NCBI GenBank assembly: GCA_015058625.1
Contig: SVCA01000003.1
Location: 1-64,000 of the forward strand
Length of the DNA stretch: 64,000 nucleotides
Source of the DNA: Pseudoselenomonas ruminantium
Lineage (GTDB): Bacteria; Bacillota; Negativicutes; Selenomonadales; Selenomonadaceae
Direction of reading: 5' to 3'
Every line of letters starts with the position of its first letter. Position 1 is the first letter of the stretch. Shown here piece after piece: positions 8,394 to 16,960 of this stretch. The translations under genes were made by a program, and so were the position numbers. The notes under the pieces were generated by a model, which saw only the letters and a list, made by a program, of their open reading frames with translations, was not told the DNA's origin and ran no database searches.

Positions 8394-9886
8394 TTTCCTT
8401 CCCCTCCTTCCTTCTTATTATTCTTCTTAGCTGCAGGATTTACCGCTCCAGCTTTCCCCATAATGATATCGGCCTGAAGAATATCTTTGTTATTGCGAAT
8501 GGACGAAATCATGGGGTTCTTGAAGAATTCATCACTTTGAAGATTGACAATGTAGTTATTGAACGCCATCTGGTCCTGGCTCATAGCTTCCAGCTTAATA
8601 TAGTTAGCAGTAAAATTTCCCGATTTATTGCCAACTTTCAAGCTGGTAAAATTACAATTCTTTGGCCGGGACTTAATCAGAAGATCGTAAGCCTTCATAG
8701 CTTCAGGATTTTCATTCTTTGCCCTCTTGATAGCTTCCAGTTCACTGTCAATCATGCTGATATTAACTTTAGCTCTATCGGCATCAGCCTTTAATCCCGC
8801 ATCAACCTTAATGGAACCAAAGTACATCATGGCTGCAGTTTCAGCCAAAACGACAACAGCCAGAACTCCTGCCACCCCAGTCAATGTTCTCTTCGCCATC
8901 TTTGTCCAGTGCCGTGCGCGGGCGTTGGCTTGCATATTGGGAGGCAAGAGATTACAGTTTTTTACCGCAATGCTGGAATGTTTTTCCGGGTAGACGATAT
9001 CATCATCATCAAACCCTTGCATAAAAGTTCCAACAAAAGCCAACCACTTATAGATATCCTGTGGCCGGATAGAGGCATTGACAAAGTTTGGAAGAGTAAA
9101 CTTCTTATCGTAGATATTCTCATTGACAAAGTGCATATTACGGATGGCCGATTCATCCGAGAAAAGAATCATCTTGAGGTCTGGCGATACAGAGCTGAAA
9201 TGCTTTGTGGCAGCCACCTTCATCAAGGCATAGGCCTTGATAAAGGCCGTTTCCCCAGCAACGATATCAGCCATCAGAGAATTTGCATCCATGTGCGGGG
9301 CATCTGACCTAAAAATACCTCCAGCTGGCGAGAATGTTACAATCGTTGCCTCATTGGAAAAAATTTCGGCAATGGCATAATCACTATCCCACACCTGATT
9401 CCCCCGGATAAACGCCGTAGAATAAGGCTCTACGGAAACCAGGGAAAAAAGCTCCAGCTGGGCTGCCTTGGAAAGCATCTCCACAATCTTCTTCTTCAGC
9501 ACAAAGATACTCTTTTGAGGCTTCGGAAAGGGAGCTTTTATTTCCAACGGATCGATAATAAAGTAATCTCTCAGGCTGTCTACATTCATTTCCTGCATAA
9601 TGCGGTTCTTCAATACAGCTTCTGCTGAAGGTTCAAAACAGGAAACATAGGAAAAGAGTGAATCTGGCAGCAGGACATAAACTTCCTCAAATTTACTTTG
9701 CGTAATTTCGCCCACGTTTCGGAACATTTTCCGAAGCTTTTGAATGGCTAGATTTTCATCTCGCATAAAGAAACTGCTGTAAGCCTCTGGCAGTTCCTTG
9801 GTCATTCTTACATCAATGACATTTTTCTTTTTGACCTCAGCGAACATCAGCTGAGTCTTGTCTGGTCTAATGTATAAGCTAATCAA
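8390..9886 (-). CDS. PilM-PilN fusion (GspL-like)
   Basis: A 498-residue protein starting at a TTG with GGAGG nine bases upstream. Residues 1-310 look like an actin-fold PilM domain. Near 313 comes NLLPPN, the PilN start motif (normally INLLP), followed by a membrane helix (TLTGVAGVLAVVVLAETAA) and a periplasmic coiled-coil plus ferredoxin-like domain ending in a Lys/Glu-rich tail. Fusion of PilM and PilN recreates the architecture of GspL in type II secretion. It would recruit the GspE-type ATPase to the membrane. It is the first structural gene after the regulatory module. Confidence 0.75.
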   Translation of the reverse strand: MISLYIRPDKTQLMFAEVKKKNVIDVRMTKELPEAYSSFFMRDENLAIQKLRKMFRNVGEITQSKFEEVYVLLPDSLFSYVSCFEPSAEAVLKNRIMQEMNVDSLRDYFIIDPLEIKAPFPKPQKSIFVLKKKIVEMLSKAAQLELFSLVSVEPYSTAFIRGNQVWDSDYAIAEIFSNEATIVTFSPAGGIFRSDAPHMDANSLMADIVAGETAFIKAYALMKVAATKHFSSVSPDLKMILFSDESAIRNMHFVNENIYDKKFTLPNFVNASIRPQDIYKWLAFVGTFMQGFDDDDIVYPEKHSSIAVKNCNLLPPNMQANARARHWTKMAKRTLTGVAGVLAVVVLAETAAMMYFGSIKVDAGLKADADRAKVNISMIDSELEAIKRAKNENPEAMKAYDLLIKSRPKNCNFTSLKVGNKSGNFTANYIKLEAMSQDQMAFNNYIVNLQSDEFFKNPMISSIRNNKDILQADIIMGKAGAVNPAAKKNNKKEGGEGK

Positions 9887-9907
9887 GAGAGACTGCCTCC
9901 TTTCCTG

Positions 9908-10216
9908 TTATTCAGCCGGAGCAGTCAGATTCCACCGTTCATCAAGCTTTGCCGAAGACAGAACCTTAAAGACTTCATCCGATACCAGATTGATAACCTT
10001 AAAGTTTTCATGTTTTACGCGATTGTATATCATGGCCAGATCACGAACAGCTGAAGAATCAATATGTTTGGTTTCCTGAAAGTCAACCGTAACTTTCATT
10101 GCGCCCTGCTTATAGGCTTCTTCCAGTTCGCTTTTCACAATCGATGTATTGATAAGATTGAACTGCTTAGGTACATGGATAACAGCGGTATCACCAATTA
10201 CATTAACATAATCCAT
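9908..10216 (-). CDS. STAS-domain anti-sigma-factor antagonist-like protein
   Basis: A 102-residue single STAS domain. The start is ATG 10216, with GGAGG eight bases before it. The motif HIDSSAVRDLAMIYNRV aligns with the phosphorylation loop of SpoIIAA/RsbV (DSSGL), placing the likely phospho-serine at residue 54. In partner-switching systems such a protein is phosphorylated by an RsbW-like kinase and dephosphorylated by a PP2C phosphatase; both are encoded directly upstream. Its target here (a sigma factor, or the pilus machine itself through PilM) cannot be seen. Confidence 0.85.
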   Translation of the reverse strand: MDYVNVIGDTAVIHVPKQFNLINTSIVKSELEEAYKQGAMKVTVDFQETKHIDSSAVRDLAMIYNRVKHENFKVINLVSDEVFKVLSSAKLDERWNLTAPAE

Positions 10217-10231
10217 TTTCAAATCCTCCTT

Positions 10232-11290
10232 CTACATGGTAGGTCGCTTCACTTTGATTGTAACGGCACTCACATCATCATGTTTTGCTTCTCCGTAACC
10301 ATCTTCATCATTGTGATAAAGCAGTTCGGAGAGGCCATCACTAGCAAAGACCAGCTCATCTACCCCATTCAAACTCATTTCCTTTTCATCATAATCTACA
10401 TCTGGGAACATGCCTAAAAGGTAATTTCTACAATCCATCTTTTCATATCCATGTTCTCCTATATATTTAACATAAAAGCTAGGAATACCGGCTGTACAGT
10501 ATTTCAGCATATTATCTTTAAAGTTTACATAAAAAGCCACTGCAGCTGCTGGAGTAAGTTCATTACCAGGAGTAGAATCCATAATAACGGAATTGGACTT
10601 CTTCATAACATCAGCTAGGCTTTTAAACCTGTGAAGTTCATAAAGCTGAAGGTTTTTCTTTAAAAGTTTTCGGATACTGCTGACAAATGGATAACTTTCC
10701 GGCCCATGGCCTGTACAATCATAAAGAAATCCGTAAAGAATACCTTCATCTTGAGAGCTTTTCGGTGCAATCCAATAGTCAAATCCATCACCCGAAAGTT
10801 CATCGTACGGGGAAAAGAGCGTGGAAATACTCACCCAATCATTATCCAGCTGCTTAGGGAGCTGTTTTAGTTGCTCATTTTTACGCGATTCATATTCTTC
10901 GCGATGAGCAGCAGAAAAAAACTTACTGTTGAAGAATGAGTCTATATGAGCTGCCAGAAAAATATTTAATTGCCGGTCATCCAGTGGTGGCAGATATATT
11001 TCAGCCTTACTATTGGGAAGAAAGGCATCCACCCCAAATATCAGAATATAACTTTCCTGGCCCTCTACAGTATCTTTCACTACAGAGGCGAAACTCATAC
11101 CGTTCATATCTGGCAGTTTATTATCCGCTATAATAAAGACAGGCATATATTTCTGAACCTTATGCAGACCTTCCACTCCATCCAAAGCAATGTGGATAGT
11201 TGTGTTGAAACGTGGACTAACCTTATCCTTAATCCACTCTCGTATTTCCTCAGCTTTTGGCGAAACCACCAGAATACGAAGCCTTGTCAT
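10232..11290 (-). CDS. receiver-like plus PP2C (SpoIIE-type) phosphatase
   Basis: A 352-residue protein. Residues 1-120 resemble a CheY receiver with a possible phospho-acceptor Asp56 (IIADNKLPDMNG), but the N-terminal acidic pair and the usual Lys-Pro near residue 100 are absent, so phosphorylation is doubtful. Residues 150-350 form a SpoIIE/RsbU PP2C domain with SGDGFD (166-171), DCTGHG (191-196), ASDGLSE (316-322) and DDVSAV (338-343), which supply the metal-binding aspartates. It is expected to dephosphorylate the downstream STAS protein. Its ATG overlaps the stop of the ATPase gene as ATGA. Input signals would act through the receiver-like domain. Confidence 0.88.
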   Translation of the reverse strand: MTRLRILVVSPKAEEIREWIKDKVSPRFNTTIHIALDGVEGLHKVQKYMPVFIIADNKLPDMNGMSFASVVKDTVEGQESYILIFGVDAFLPNSKAEIYLPPLDDRQLNIFLAAHIDSFFNSKFFSAAHREEYESRKNEQLKQLPKQLDNDWVSISTLFSPYDELSGDGFDYWIAPKSSQDEGILYGFLYDCTGHGPESYPFVSSIRKLLKKNLQLYELHRFKSLADVMKKSNSVIMDSTPGNELTPAAAVAFYVNFKDNMLKYCTAGIPSFYVKYIGEHGYEKMDCRNYLLGMFPDVDYDEKEMSLNGVDELVFASDGLSELLYHNDEDGYGEAKHDDVSAVTIKVKRPTM

Positions 11291-11802
11291 CCAAGAACGC
11301 CCCCACTATCTACATTAAACTTGGGAACCAGAAAGCTGATGGATGTATCCATCCTTTTTTCCCGGTAAGGGATACTGGCTGATAGAGATACATAGGAACC
11401 ATCTTCAGCAACTACCAGATATTCCACCGCCTGGAGCATATACCAAAAGCCACGGCTGCGGTCTGTTGTTCCTGTATAATCACCCCAATCAAGATTTCCC
11501 ATTTCGGGGTCATTGGCAAGTTCTCGCAGCTGCATTTGATAGTTTTTCGCATTAAAGGGTTGTGGCTTTGAAGAGATTCTGACCGTGATATCATTTTCGG
11601 ATATCCTAATTTGTGTGTGAACCTCTGCTTCAGCCATTCCCCTGACATCATATTTGGCTGCATTCACAACAGCTTCATCTACCGCGATATTAAAATATGT
11701 ATTGACCTTTTGAAATGCTTTCGTAAAAACTTCCCGCATTTGTTCCTGAACAGGCTCATAGTTCTGATAGCCTATGAATTTGTAATTAAGTTCACGCAAC
11801 AA
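11287..11802 (-). CDS. RsbW-like HATPase (serine kinase / anti-sigma-like)
   Basis: A 171-residue GHKL ATPase of the HATPase_c_2 type. The N-box is AVDEAVVNAAKYDV (residues 41-53) and the G2-like region is RSRGFWYMLQAVEYL (116-129). The intervening G1 box is degenerate and there is an insertion of about 25 residues. It starts at a TTG (11802 or 11799) after an AGGGGG site. It would phosphorylate the STAS protein and bind an alternative partner. No sigma factor gene is adjacent, although the gene at 12502-13242 has a sigma region 4-like segment. Confidence 0.75.
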   Translation of the reverse strand: MLRELNYKFIGYQNYEPVQEQMREVFTKAFQKVNTYFNIAVDEAVVNAAKYDVRGMAEAEVHTQIRISENDITVRISSKPQPFNAKNYQMQLRELANDPEMGNLDWGDYTGTTDRSRGFWYMLQAVEYLVVAEDGSYVSLSASIPYREKRMDTSISFLVPKFNVDSGGVLG

Positions 11803-11814
11803 CTTTAATCCCCC

Positions 11815-12330
11815 TCACCATTCTGTAAGCACCGGAACTACTCTGGTAATGATTTTTCCAACAGGAACCGGCCCTGTATATCTACCATCAAGACTATTGA
11901 CTTGATCGCCCAATGGAAGAAACTGTCCGTCCGGCACAACATGAAGGCCTGTCATAACCGGCATTGGATTACCTGACGAATCAAACTCTTTGATAAGTCC
12001 TTTCTCTTCGCCATTTATGAGAAGAACCCCATCCATAACACCATATGAATCCCCAGCAATTGCACCTACACGCTTCAAAAACTGTTCGTTACCTTTTCCA
12101 TAGGCCCTTTCCTTCATAAAGGTGTAGACTCTCGTTGGAGGCTCGTAAACCACAATATCGCCACGCCTAATATTCATTCCAGGAATAGCCAGATAAATCC
12201 CTAATGGGAGGCTTCTTGTAATATTAACGTATATTATTTTAGGAGCGAAATTTATAAACAGAATAAATATTGTTACCAAGGACACAACAATAATCCGCTT
12301 CCTTTTTTCCCTATCCATCTCCAGATACAT
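11815..12330 (-). CDS. TraF-like S26 signal peptidase
   Basis: A 171-residue membrane-anchored serine peptidase. An N-terminal membrane helix (IIVVSLVTIFILFINFA) is followed by NITRSLPLGIYL, holding the catalytic serine, and FLKRVGAIAGD, holding the catalytic lysine. NSLDGRYTGPVPVG forms the C-terminal S26 box. It resembles the plasmid TraF family, which processes the RP4 pilin TrbC, more than housekeeping LepB. It is the first gene of the pilus operon (ATG 12330, GAGGG upstream). A prepilin peptidase of the PilD type is not seen, so the substrate is open: an operon protein, or a conjugative pilin encoded outside the window. Confidence 0.85.
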   Translation of the reverse strand: MYLEMDREKRKRIIVVSLVTIFILFINFAPKIIYVNITRSLPLGIYLAIPGMNIRRGDIVVYEPPTRVYTFMKERAYGKGNEQFLKRVGAIAGDSYGVMDGVLLINGEEKGLIKEFDSSGNPMPVMTGLHVVPDGQFLPLGDQVNSLDGRYTGPVPVGKIITRVVPVLTEW

Positions 12331-12434
12331 AAGCTATCCCTCATATTAAACGGAATCTAACGCCAAGCAGGTATCTGAACCCTTAATCTAAGCCTATCAG
12401 AAAATATGTTAAAAAAATTACAACTTTTTATGTC

Positions 12435-12472
12435 CAAAAAACAAGGGCTGAAGATATAAACTTCAGCCCTTG
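12435..12472 (-). terminator. rho-independent terminator after 12502-13242 gene
   Basis: On the minus strand a 12-bp perfect stem (CAAGGGCTGAAG with its complement, 7-base loop) is followed by a run of six T. It separates the regulator-like gene from the pilus operon, so the pilus operon must have its own promoter in 12,331-12,434. That interval is AT-rich, but I could not pick a convincing -35/-10 pair. Confidence 0.9.
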
Positions 12473-12501
12473 CTAATACGGAGAACTATATTTAATTTTA
12501 A

Positions 12502-13242
12502 TCACACCAGCAAATAATCAATCTCCCTGTAAAAATCCTTCAGGTACTTCCCTACCACAGTAGGATGAATCCCGTCACAAGCATCAGCGATTTCACAGGC
12601 GGTGGACATAGGGCTGTTGCATTTAGCCGTAACCACCATCTCTAAAAGTCCCTGGTCATGGTTAAGCCTATGGTTATCCATGATATTGATAATGGCCCTG
12701 TAATTCACCATCCGCTGGTTTATATTTGCAATAAAGGCCGGAGAGACGATATCCGTTTTTCCAAGCTGATCCAACCTTTTTACCAGCATGGAAAGGTCAG
12801 ACAACGCTTTTACCATGTTAATAAGCCGTGGAAGGTAAAAAACATCATCTTTTGATATGCGAAGCAGTATAGCATAATTAACCACCATCTCCAGCAGTCT
12901 CACATCCCAATTGTTGAGTGTTGAAGATGAAATGAAGAGCGCACTACTGATTTTTACCTGCGGTTTATCTTCAGCATAGTACAATCTCGCCATCTTCTGC
13001 CAATCAGCAGGTAATGTCTGCAATAGGGTATCCGTGAGTTTATAAGTGATCATCCTTCTTGATTGTTTTAACCAGGAGAATCGGAAAACCTGAGAAGTCT
13101 TGGAAAGACCGCTATTACTCAGATACTGCTGATAGAAACTTACCATATCTTCCTGTTCTTTGTAGAAATCCTTATTAAAAACAGCCTTAATTGCTCTACG
13201 AGCCAGAGAATTTCTCGTGTCAGTCCTGACCTGATTATACAT
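12502..13242 (-). CDS. hypothetical protein with sigma region 4/ArpU-like segment
   Basis: A 246-residue protein, not confidently recognised. Residues about 78-120 (LPADWQKMARLYYAEDK, then ISSALFISSSTLNNW) look like the helix-turn-helix of sigma factor region 4 or of ArpU-type phage late regulators. The C-terminus (STACEIADACDGIHPTVVGK) has a second HTH-like pattern. It lies immediately upstream of the pilus operon with a terminator between. A role as transcription regulator of that operon, perhaps the output of the partner-switching module, is an attractive inference but unproven. Start ATG 13242 has GGTGATGAGAT upstream. Confidence 0.5.
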   Translation of the reverse strand: MYNQVRTDTRNSLARRAIKAVFNKDFYKEQEDMVSFYQQYLSNSGLSKTSQVFRFSWLKQSRRMITYKLTDTLLQTLPADWQKMARLYYAEDKPQVKISSALFISSSTLNNWDVRLLEMVVNYAILLRISKDDVFYLPRLINMVKALSDLSMLVKRLDQLGKTDIVSPAFIANINQRMVNYRAIINIMDNHRLNHDQGLLEMVVTAKCNSPMSTACEIADACDGIHPTVVGKYLKDFYREIDYLLV

Positions 13243-13402
13243 ATCTCATCACCGCTTCCTTAGCTTAATGCCATAACAAGACAATGGGCAACGTGCACCT
13301 GCCCCCAGAGATAAATACGGAAAGTTTTTGCCTCTGCCGTCATTATCCTAAAGATAAGAACGGCATCGGCAAACAGGTTAATTATTCTGCTCTATTCTAT
13401 TT

Positions 13403-14722
13403 TTAATCTTTTTCAGTGAGGGCAAGAATCTTAACGGTCAGATAAGACCGGCAAGATTCCCATCTGGCAGCTTTAAGAGCTGCCCCCTTTTCGCCCTGGC
13501 CACTAAGGGCATCAAACTTTTCCTTCATCTTGGTACAATGCTCTTTTATCGCCTCCAGTCTCTTGATTTCTGGAGCAATCACCTCCATAAACCACTTATG
13601 CGTATCATTTTGCGGATTGCCGGTATTCGGTGGCTCCGGCACTTCGCTGTCCTCTTTACTCTTTACCTGACGGGTATCATCTCCAGAAGGAGCACTGGCC
13701 TGGCCTGAAGTGTCATCAGCAACAGAATAAGCATTATCACTAGCGTATTCCTCTTCATCAGCCTCTGCTGTACCATCATCGCCATCATCCTGATAATCTT
13801 CTTCCATATCCTGAGGCTCATCTTCAGGCTCATCAAGGTTCTGGAAGTTACTGCTGGAAGAATCCACTGTATTGGTATCAGCATCTGTCTGGATGGTATC
13901 AGCCTGTTCCCCGGCAGAATCATCCTCCTCATTCTTCAGACTCTGTTTGTAAGCAACAATTGCTTTATAGGTGTTTTCCATCGCACCACTGAAGATATCA
14001 TCCAGAACCTTATCCTGTTCTTCATTAGGAAGCCCGGAAATTTCAACTGCCACAGAAAGATTAATCTCATGGTCATGAAGTGCCATTCTTGCCCGTGGAA
14101 TAAGACGGAGCAGATTTTTTTTGCGTTGCAGAGCCGAAGGATTAATATTCAATACAGATGCGAAGAAACTTTTGAATTGGCCACGCCCTTTTGGTTTTCC
14201 CTGCTGGTTATATAAAAGTTTTACATATGGTTCAAGTTGTTCAATTTCCCAAATCTCTTCCTCAATCGTCTTATCCTTTCTTTGACCACAGTTTGCCAGG
14301 ATAAGGGAGAAATTTGCTTGCTGTTCAGCAGTGATTACTGCATCTTGCGTTGAGCCATTGTTATCAACCTTAATGTGCATATCTTCAAAATGCCGGATCA
14401 CACAGGGAACTTCGCGGACATCGGTTTCCCCATTTTCAAGCAGCATTTCCCAGGCAGCCCTTCTTCGATGGCCCGAAATAATCATATAGCGGCCATCATC
14501 CATCGGTCTGACCTCTATCGCTTCCAAATGAAAATGGTTGGAGGCTATCATCCCTGCCAGACTGTCAATATCGCGAATGCCGTACATATTGTATGGGTCA
14601 GGAACCAGTTTACCAATATCAATCTTCACAATGTTTTCTTCGTTTGCATTGTTCTGGGAGCTTTTTACCGTAGTAGTGCTAAGAAACTGTGCAAAACCGC
14701 CGATTTTATTCTTTTTTCCCAT
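13403..14722 (-). CDS. parB: ParB-family partition protein
   Basis: A 439-residue protein. The N-terminal ParB/Srx domain carries ISGHRRRAAWE, the GxRRxxA nucleotide-binding box. A helix-turn-helix region lies around FASVLNINPSALQRKKNLLR. A strongly acidic, low-complexity linker (about residues 255-350, many Asp/Glu/Ser) precedes a C-terminal helical, basic domain likely to dimerise. ATG 14722 overlaps the parA stop as TAATG. It probably binds a centromere; the palindrome upstream of parA at 15,536 is the prime candidate. The long acidic linker is unusual for Spo0J-type ParB. Confidence 0.88.
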   Translation of the reverse strand: MGKKNKIGGFAQFLSTTTVKSSQNNANEENIVKIDIGKLVPDPYNMYGIRDIDSLAGMIASNHFHLEAIEVRPMDDGRYMIISGHRRRAAWEMLLENGETDVREVPCVIRHFEDMHIKVDNNGSTQDAVITAEQQANFSLILANCGQRKDKTIEEEIWEIEQLEPYVKLLYNQQGKPKGRGQFKSFFASVLNINPSALQRKKNLLRLIPRARMALHDHEINLSVAVEISGLPNEEQDKVLDDIFSGAMENTYKAIVAYKQSLKNEEDDSAGEQADTIQTDADTNTVDSSSSNFQNLDEPEDEPQDMEEDYQDDGDDGTAEADEEEYASDNAYSVADDTSGQASAPSGDDTRQVKSKEDSEVPEPPNTGNPQNDTHKWFMEVIAPEIKRLEAIKEHCTKMKEKFDALSGQGEKGAALKAARWESCRSYLTVKILALTEKD

Positions 14723-15507
14723 TACCAAAGAACCTCCTTGCCAGTCATATCTGCCTGGATAACTTCACCCAATTTAGTACCGAATCGCTTAATATCCCTT
14801 GCGTACCCCGCCGATGGACAGAGTTCAAATATGGCCTTTCTGTTGTTTACAACCTTATCCAGCCATTTTTGCGTGTTCTTACCGCCCCTGACAGTCGGGA
14901 ACATATTATACTTTGCAGAAAGCTCATTCCATACCTCAGAGCACTCTGACGTATACTGATTGATAAGAACGCCTCGTATTTTCATAGATGTTCCCAACGC
15001 CTTGTTATAATTATCCAGTTCTTCCTGCAGCTGCTCTATACCAGCAAGAGAAAACCTATTGGGAAGTGTAACCGCAATGATATCATCCATAATCATCAAG
15101 CAGTTTAGTACGGGGATATTGGAATCTGGTGGATTGTCTACAATGCAGATATGATAGGAGTCCTTAACGGATTCCAAAGAACGCTGCAAAATATCATGCT
15201 GCGCCTTGGAAGTATTCTTTAAGACCTCATAGTTAGCCTGAATCAGGCTGGCATCCGAAGGAATAATATCGATATTCTCATATCTCGTATGCTGTATAAC
15301 CTCTTTAGCATCCCTTTCATCAAGAAGGATGTCGGAAAATGTAAGCCCTCCCTGGTCAGCATCGAACCAGTACGAAATATTTCCCTGCTTATCCGCATCA
15401 ATAACGAGCACCTTTAGACCTGACTGGGCAAAAAGGTATGCTGTATTGAAAGCCGTGCAGGTCTTTCCCACGCCGCCCTTCCAGTTTATAAACCCCAATG
15501 TTCTCAT
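14722..15507 (-). CDS. parA: ParA-family partition ATPase
   Basis: A 261-residue Walker-type ATPase with deviant Walker A KGGVGKT near residue 10, the switch region DADKQGN near 38-44 and VDNPPD as Walker B near 126. It lacks an N-terminal HTH, so it is a type Ib-like ParA (or chromosomal Soj size). It is paired with parB by a one-base overlap. It should drive segregation of the replicating or excised form of the element. The upstream palindrome probably mediates autoregulation or partition. Confidence 0.93.
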   Translation of the reverse strand: MRTLGFINWKGGVGKTCTAFNTAYLFAQSGLKVLVIDADKQGNISYWFDADQGGLTFSDILLDERDAKEVIQHTRYENIDIIPSDASLIQANYEVLKNTSKAQHDILQRSLESVKDSYHICIVDNPPDSNIPVLNCLMIMDDIIAVTLPNRFSLAGIEQLQEELDNYNKALGTSMKIRGVLINQYTSECSEVWNELSAKYNMFPTVRGGKNTQKWLDKVVNNRKAIFELCPSAGYARDIKRFGTKLGEVIQADMTGKEVLW

Positions 15508-15535
15508 AAGCCTTATCCTTTCATAACCTTTCTGC

Positions 15536-15566
15536 CCGAAAGTGGTTCAATTTGAACCACTTTCGG
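15536..15566. promoter_or_regulatory. 31-bp perfect palindrome between parA and divergent regulator
   Basis: Two 15-base arms, CCGAAAGTGGTTCAA and its exact complement, flank a single central T. It lies 28 bases upstream of parA and about 100 bases upstream of the divergent HTH gene. It is the best-formed copy of a motif also found at 2096 and 24,036. It is a candidate parS centromere and/or parA operator. Confidence 0.8.
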
Positions 15567-15666
15567 ACTGGTACAAACCAAAATCACATAATACAAGATG
15601 GTATAAACACAGCCGTCATGATATAATAAAAGTTAACATGCTCTAGTAAAGGAGGCCCCAAAAGCC

Positions 15667-16056
15667 ATGGAAACTTTTGATGTACGAGCCAGAATCATCG
15701 AATTGCTCAACGAAAAAAACATGAAGAATGCCGAGTTAGCCAGAAAAATTGGCTGTGACAGGCGCACTGTAGCATACTGGAGCACTCATCAACGAGCATT
15801 CAATGCCGATATGCTTCTGACTGTATGTGAAGCCCTTGATATAACTCCTAATCAATTTTTTAAGCTGGATGAGATAAAATCAACTCCAACAGCCAGTGAA
15901 ACCTTATTGAAACTCAATGAGTTAAACGAAAGTGAATTAAAAGAAAAGCTTGCAAAACTAAGAAAAGAGCAATTTCTTGTTGAGCTTGCTATATGCGTAC
16001 AAGAAGATCCAACCTTGATACCAACAGCCTTTAACTTAAAATCTGGCAAATCATGA
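15667..16056 (+). CDS. XRE-family HTH regulator
   Basis: A 129-residue protein. Residues 5-60 form a Cro/CI-type helix-turn-helix (MKNAELARKIGCDRRTVAYW), and the C-terminal half is a charged helix rich in Leu, Glu and Lys that may dimerise. It is transcribed divergently from parAB with a strong AAGGAGG site; TATAAT at 15,622 may be its -10. Its stop overlaps the end of the convergent gene by six bases. It could bind the intergenic palindrome and control both sides. Target unknown. Confidence 0.8.
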   Translation: METFDVRARIIELLNEKNMKNAELARKIGCDRRTVAYWSTHQRAFNADMLLTVCEALDITPNQFFKLDEIKSTPTASETLLKLNELNESELKEKLAKLRKEQFLVELAICVQEDPTLIPTAFNLKSGKS

Positions 16057-16389
16057 TGAATTATCTTTATCCATTAGGGGACATCCCTTTAAGTTTTTTT
16101 CTAAATTTGAAAATTTACCCTCCAGCTGCTTGATACTTTCTTCCAGCTGGAGATTTTTTATGCCAAAAAGTGCATCCATATACTCAGCCAGAGTCATTCC
16201 ATGACCTTCAGCTAGAACTTTCCAGCTACTCAAAGACCTGGGAATTGAACTGCCGTTTTCATAGCGGTATAGAGTCATAAGACTGATACTGCTTATAGTG
16301 CTGAGTTCTTTTATGCTGATTCCAACTGATTTTCTGACTGTTTTAAATCGCTCTGAAAAAAAATTGATATTTTCATCTGGCCTTGCCAT
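16051..16389 (-). CDS. XRE-family HTH protein with C-terminal coiled coil
   Basis: A 112-residue protein starting at ATG 16389. The HTH (VRKSVGISIKELSTISSISL then MTLYRYENGSSIPR) occupies residues 15-65, followed by a short leucine-heptad helix. It lies three bases after the coiled-coil gene 16392-16913 and is probably co-transcribed with it. It is likely a DNA-binding regulator of the replication or partition block. No specific family beyond XRE can be named. Confidence 0.72.
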   Translation of the reverse strand: MARPDENINFFSERFKTVRKSVGISIKELSTISSISLMTLYRYENGSSIPRSLSSWKVLAEGHGMTLAEYMDALFGIKNLQLEESIKQLEGKFSNLEKNLKGCPLMDKDNSS

Positions 16390-16391
16390 AG

Positions 16392-16913
16392 TCAATCATC
16401 TTCTTTCATGCAGTCAGCAATGTTGCTAAGTGCATCTCTAAGCACCTCAGTCATTCTGACAGCTTCTTCGGGCAAAATCGAACTGGTAAAAGAACTCTTA
16501 TTGAGTATTTTCAAAAGGTCTTCTTTTAATTTTTCGCATTGTCTAAGCTCTTCACTATAAGCAAAATAGCCTTCGTTGGAAATTGAAACCAGTGAGTATA
16601 GTTCCTTGCTGATGTACGAAAGAAAGTCAATCAGGTTATTAACTGCATCAACGGTACGAGTCGAAAAATCAGTAGCATTGGCCTCATCCGCAATGTCCTT
16701 TAAAGATTTTTTCACCTCGCGCTGAAAATCATTAACCATATCCTCCAGCCTGGATATCTCCCCATTTTCAATAACCTTCCTAAGCTGCAGGTTTTCATTT
16801 TTCAGATTTTTGATGAGCTGATTTTGCTCATCAATCTTTTTTTGCATGAGTACATATTCTTGAGGAGGTATGACCTTAACATTTGAATCCCCGGCAATCT
16901 TCTCATTCCCCAT
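16392..16913 (-). CDS. coiled-coil hypothetical protein
   Basis: A 173-residue soluble protein with GGAG before ATG 16913. Residues 20-75 are a strong coiled coil (YVLMQKKIDEQNQLIKNLKN); the rest is helical and acidic. It has no recognised domain. It is placed between the replication genes and an HTH gene in the same direction. A partner of the neighbouring HTH protein is possible, but nothing in the sequence proves it. Confidence 0.6.
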   Translation of the reverse strand: MGNEKIAGDSNVKVIPPQEYVLMQKKIDEQNQLIKNLKNENLQLRKVIENGEISRLEDMVNDFQREVKKSLKDIADEANATDFSTRTVDAVNNLIDFLSYISKELYSLVSISNEGYFAYSEELRQCEKLKEDLLKILNKSSFTSSILPEEAVRMTEVLRDALSNIADCMKEDD

Positions 16914-16960
16914 GACAATCTCCTTTCCGTTCAGAAGATTATATCTTCAGAACCGGTAAA

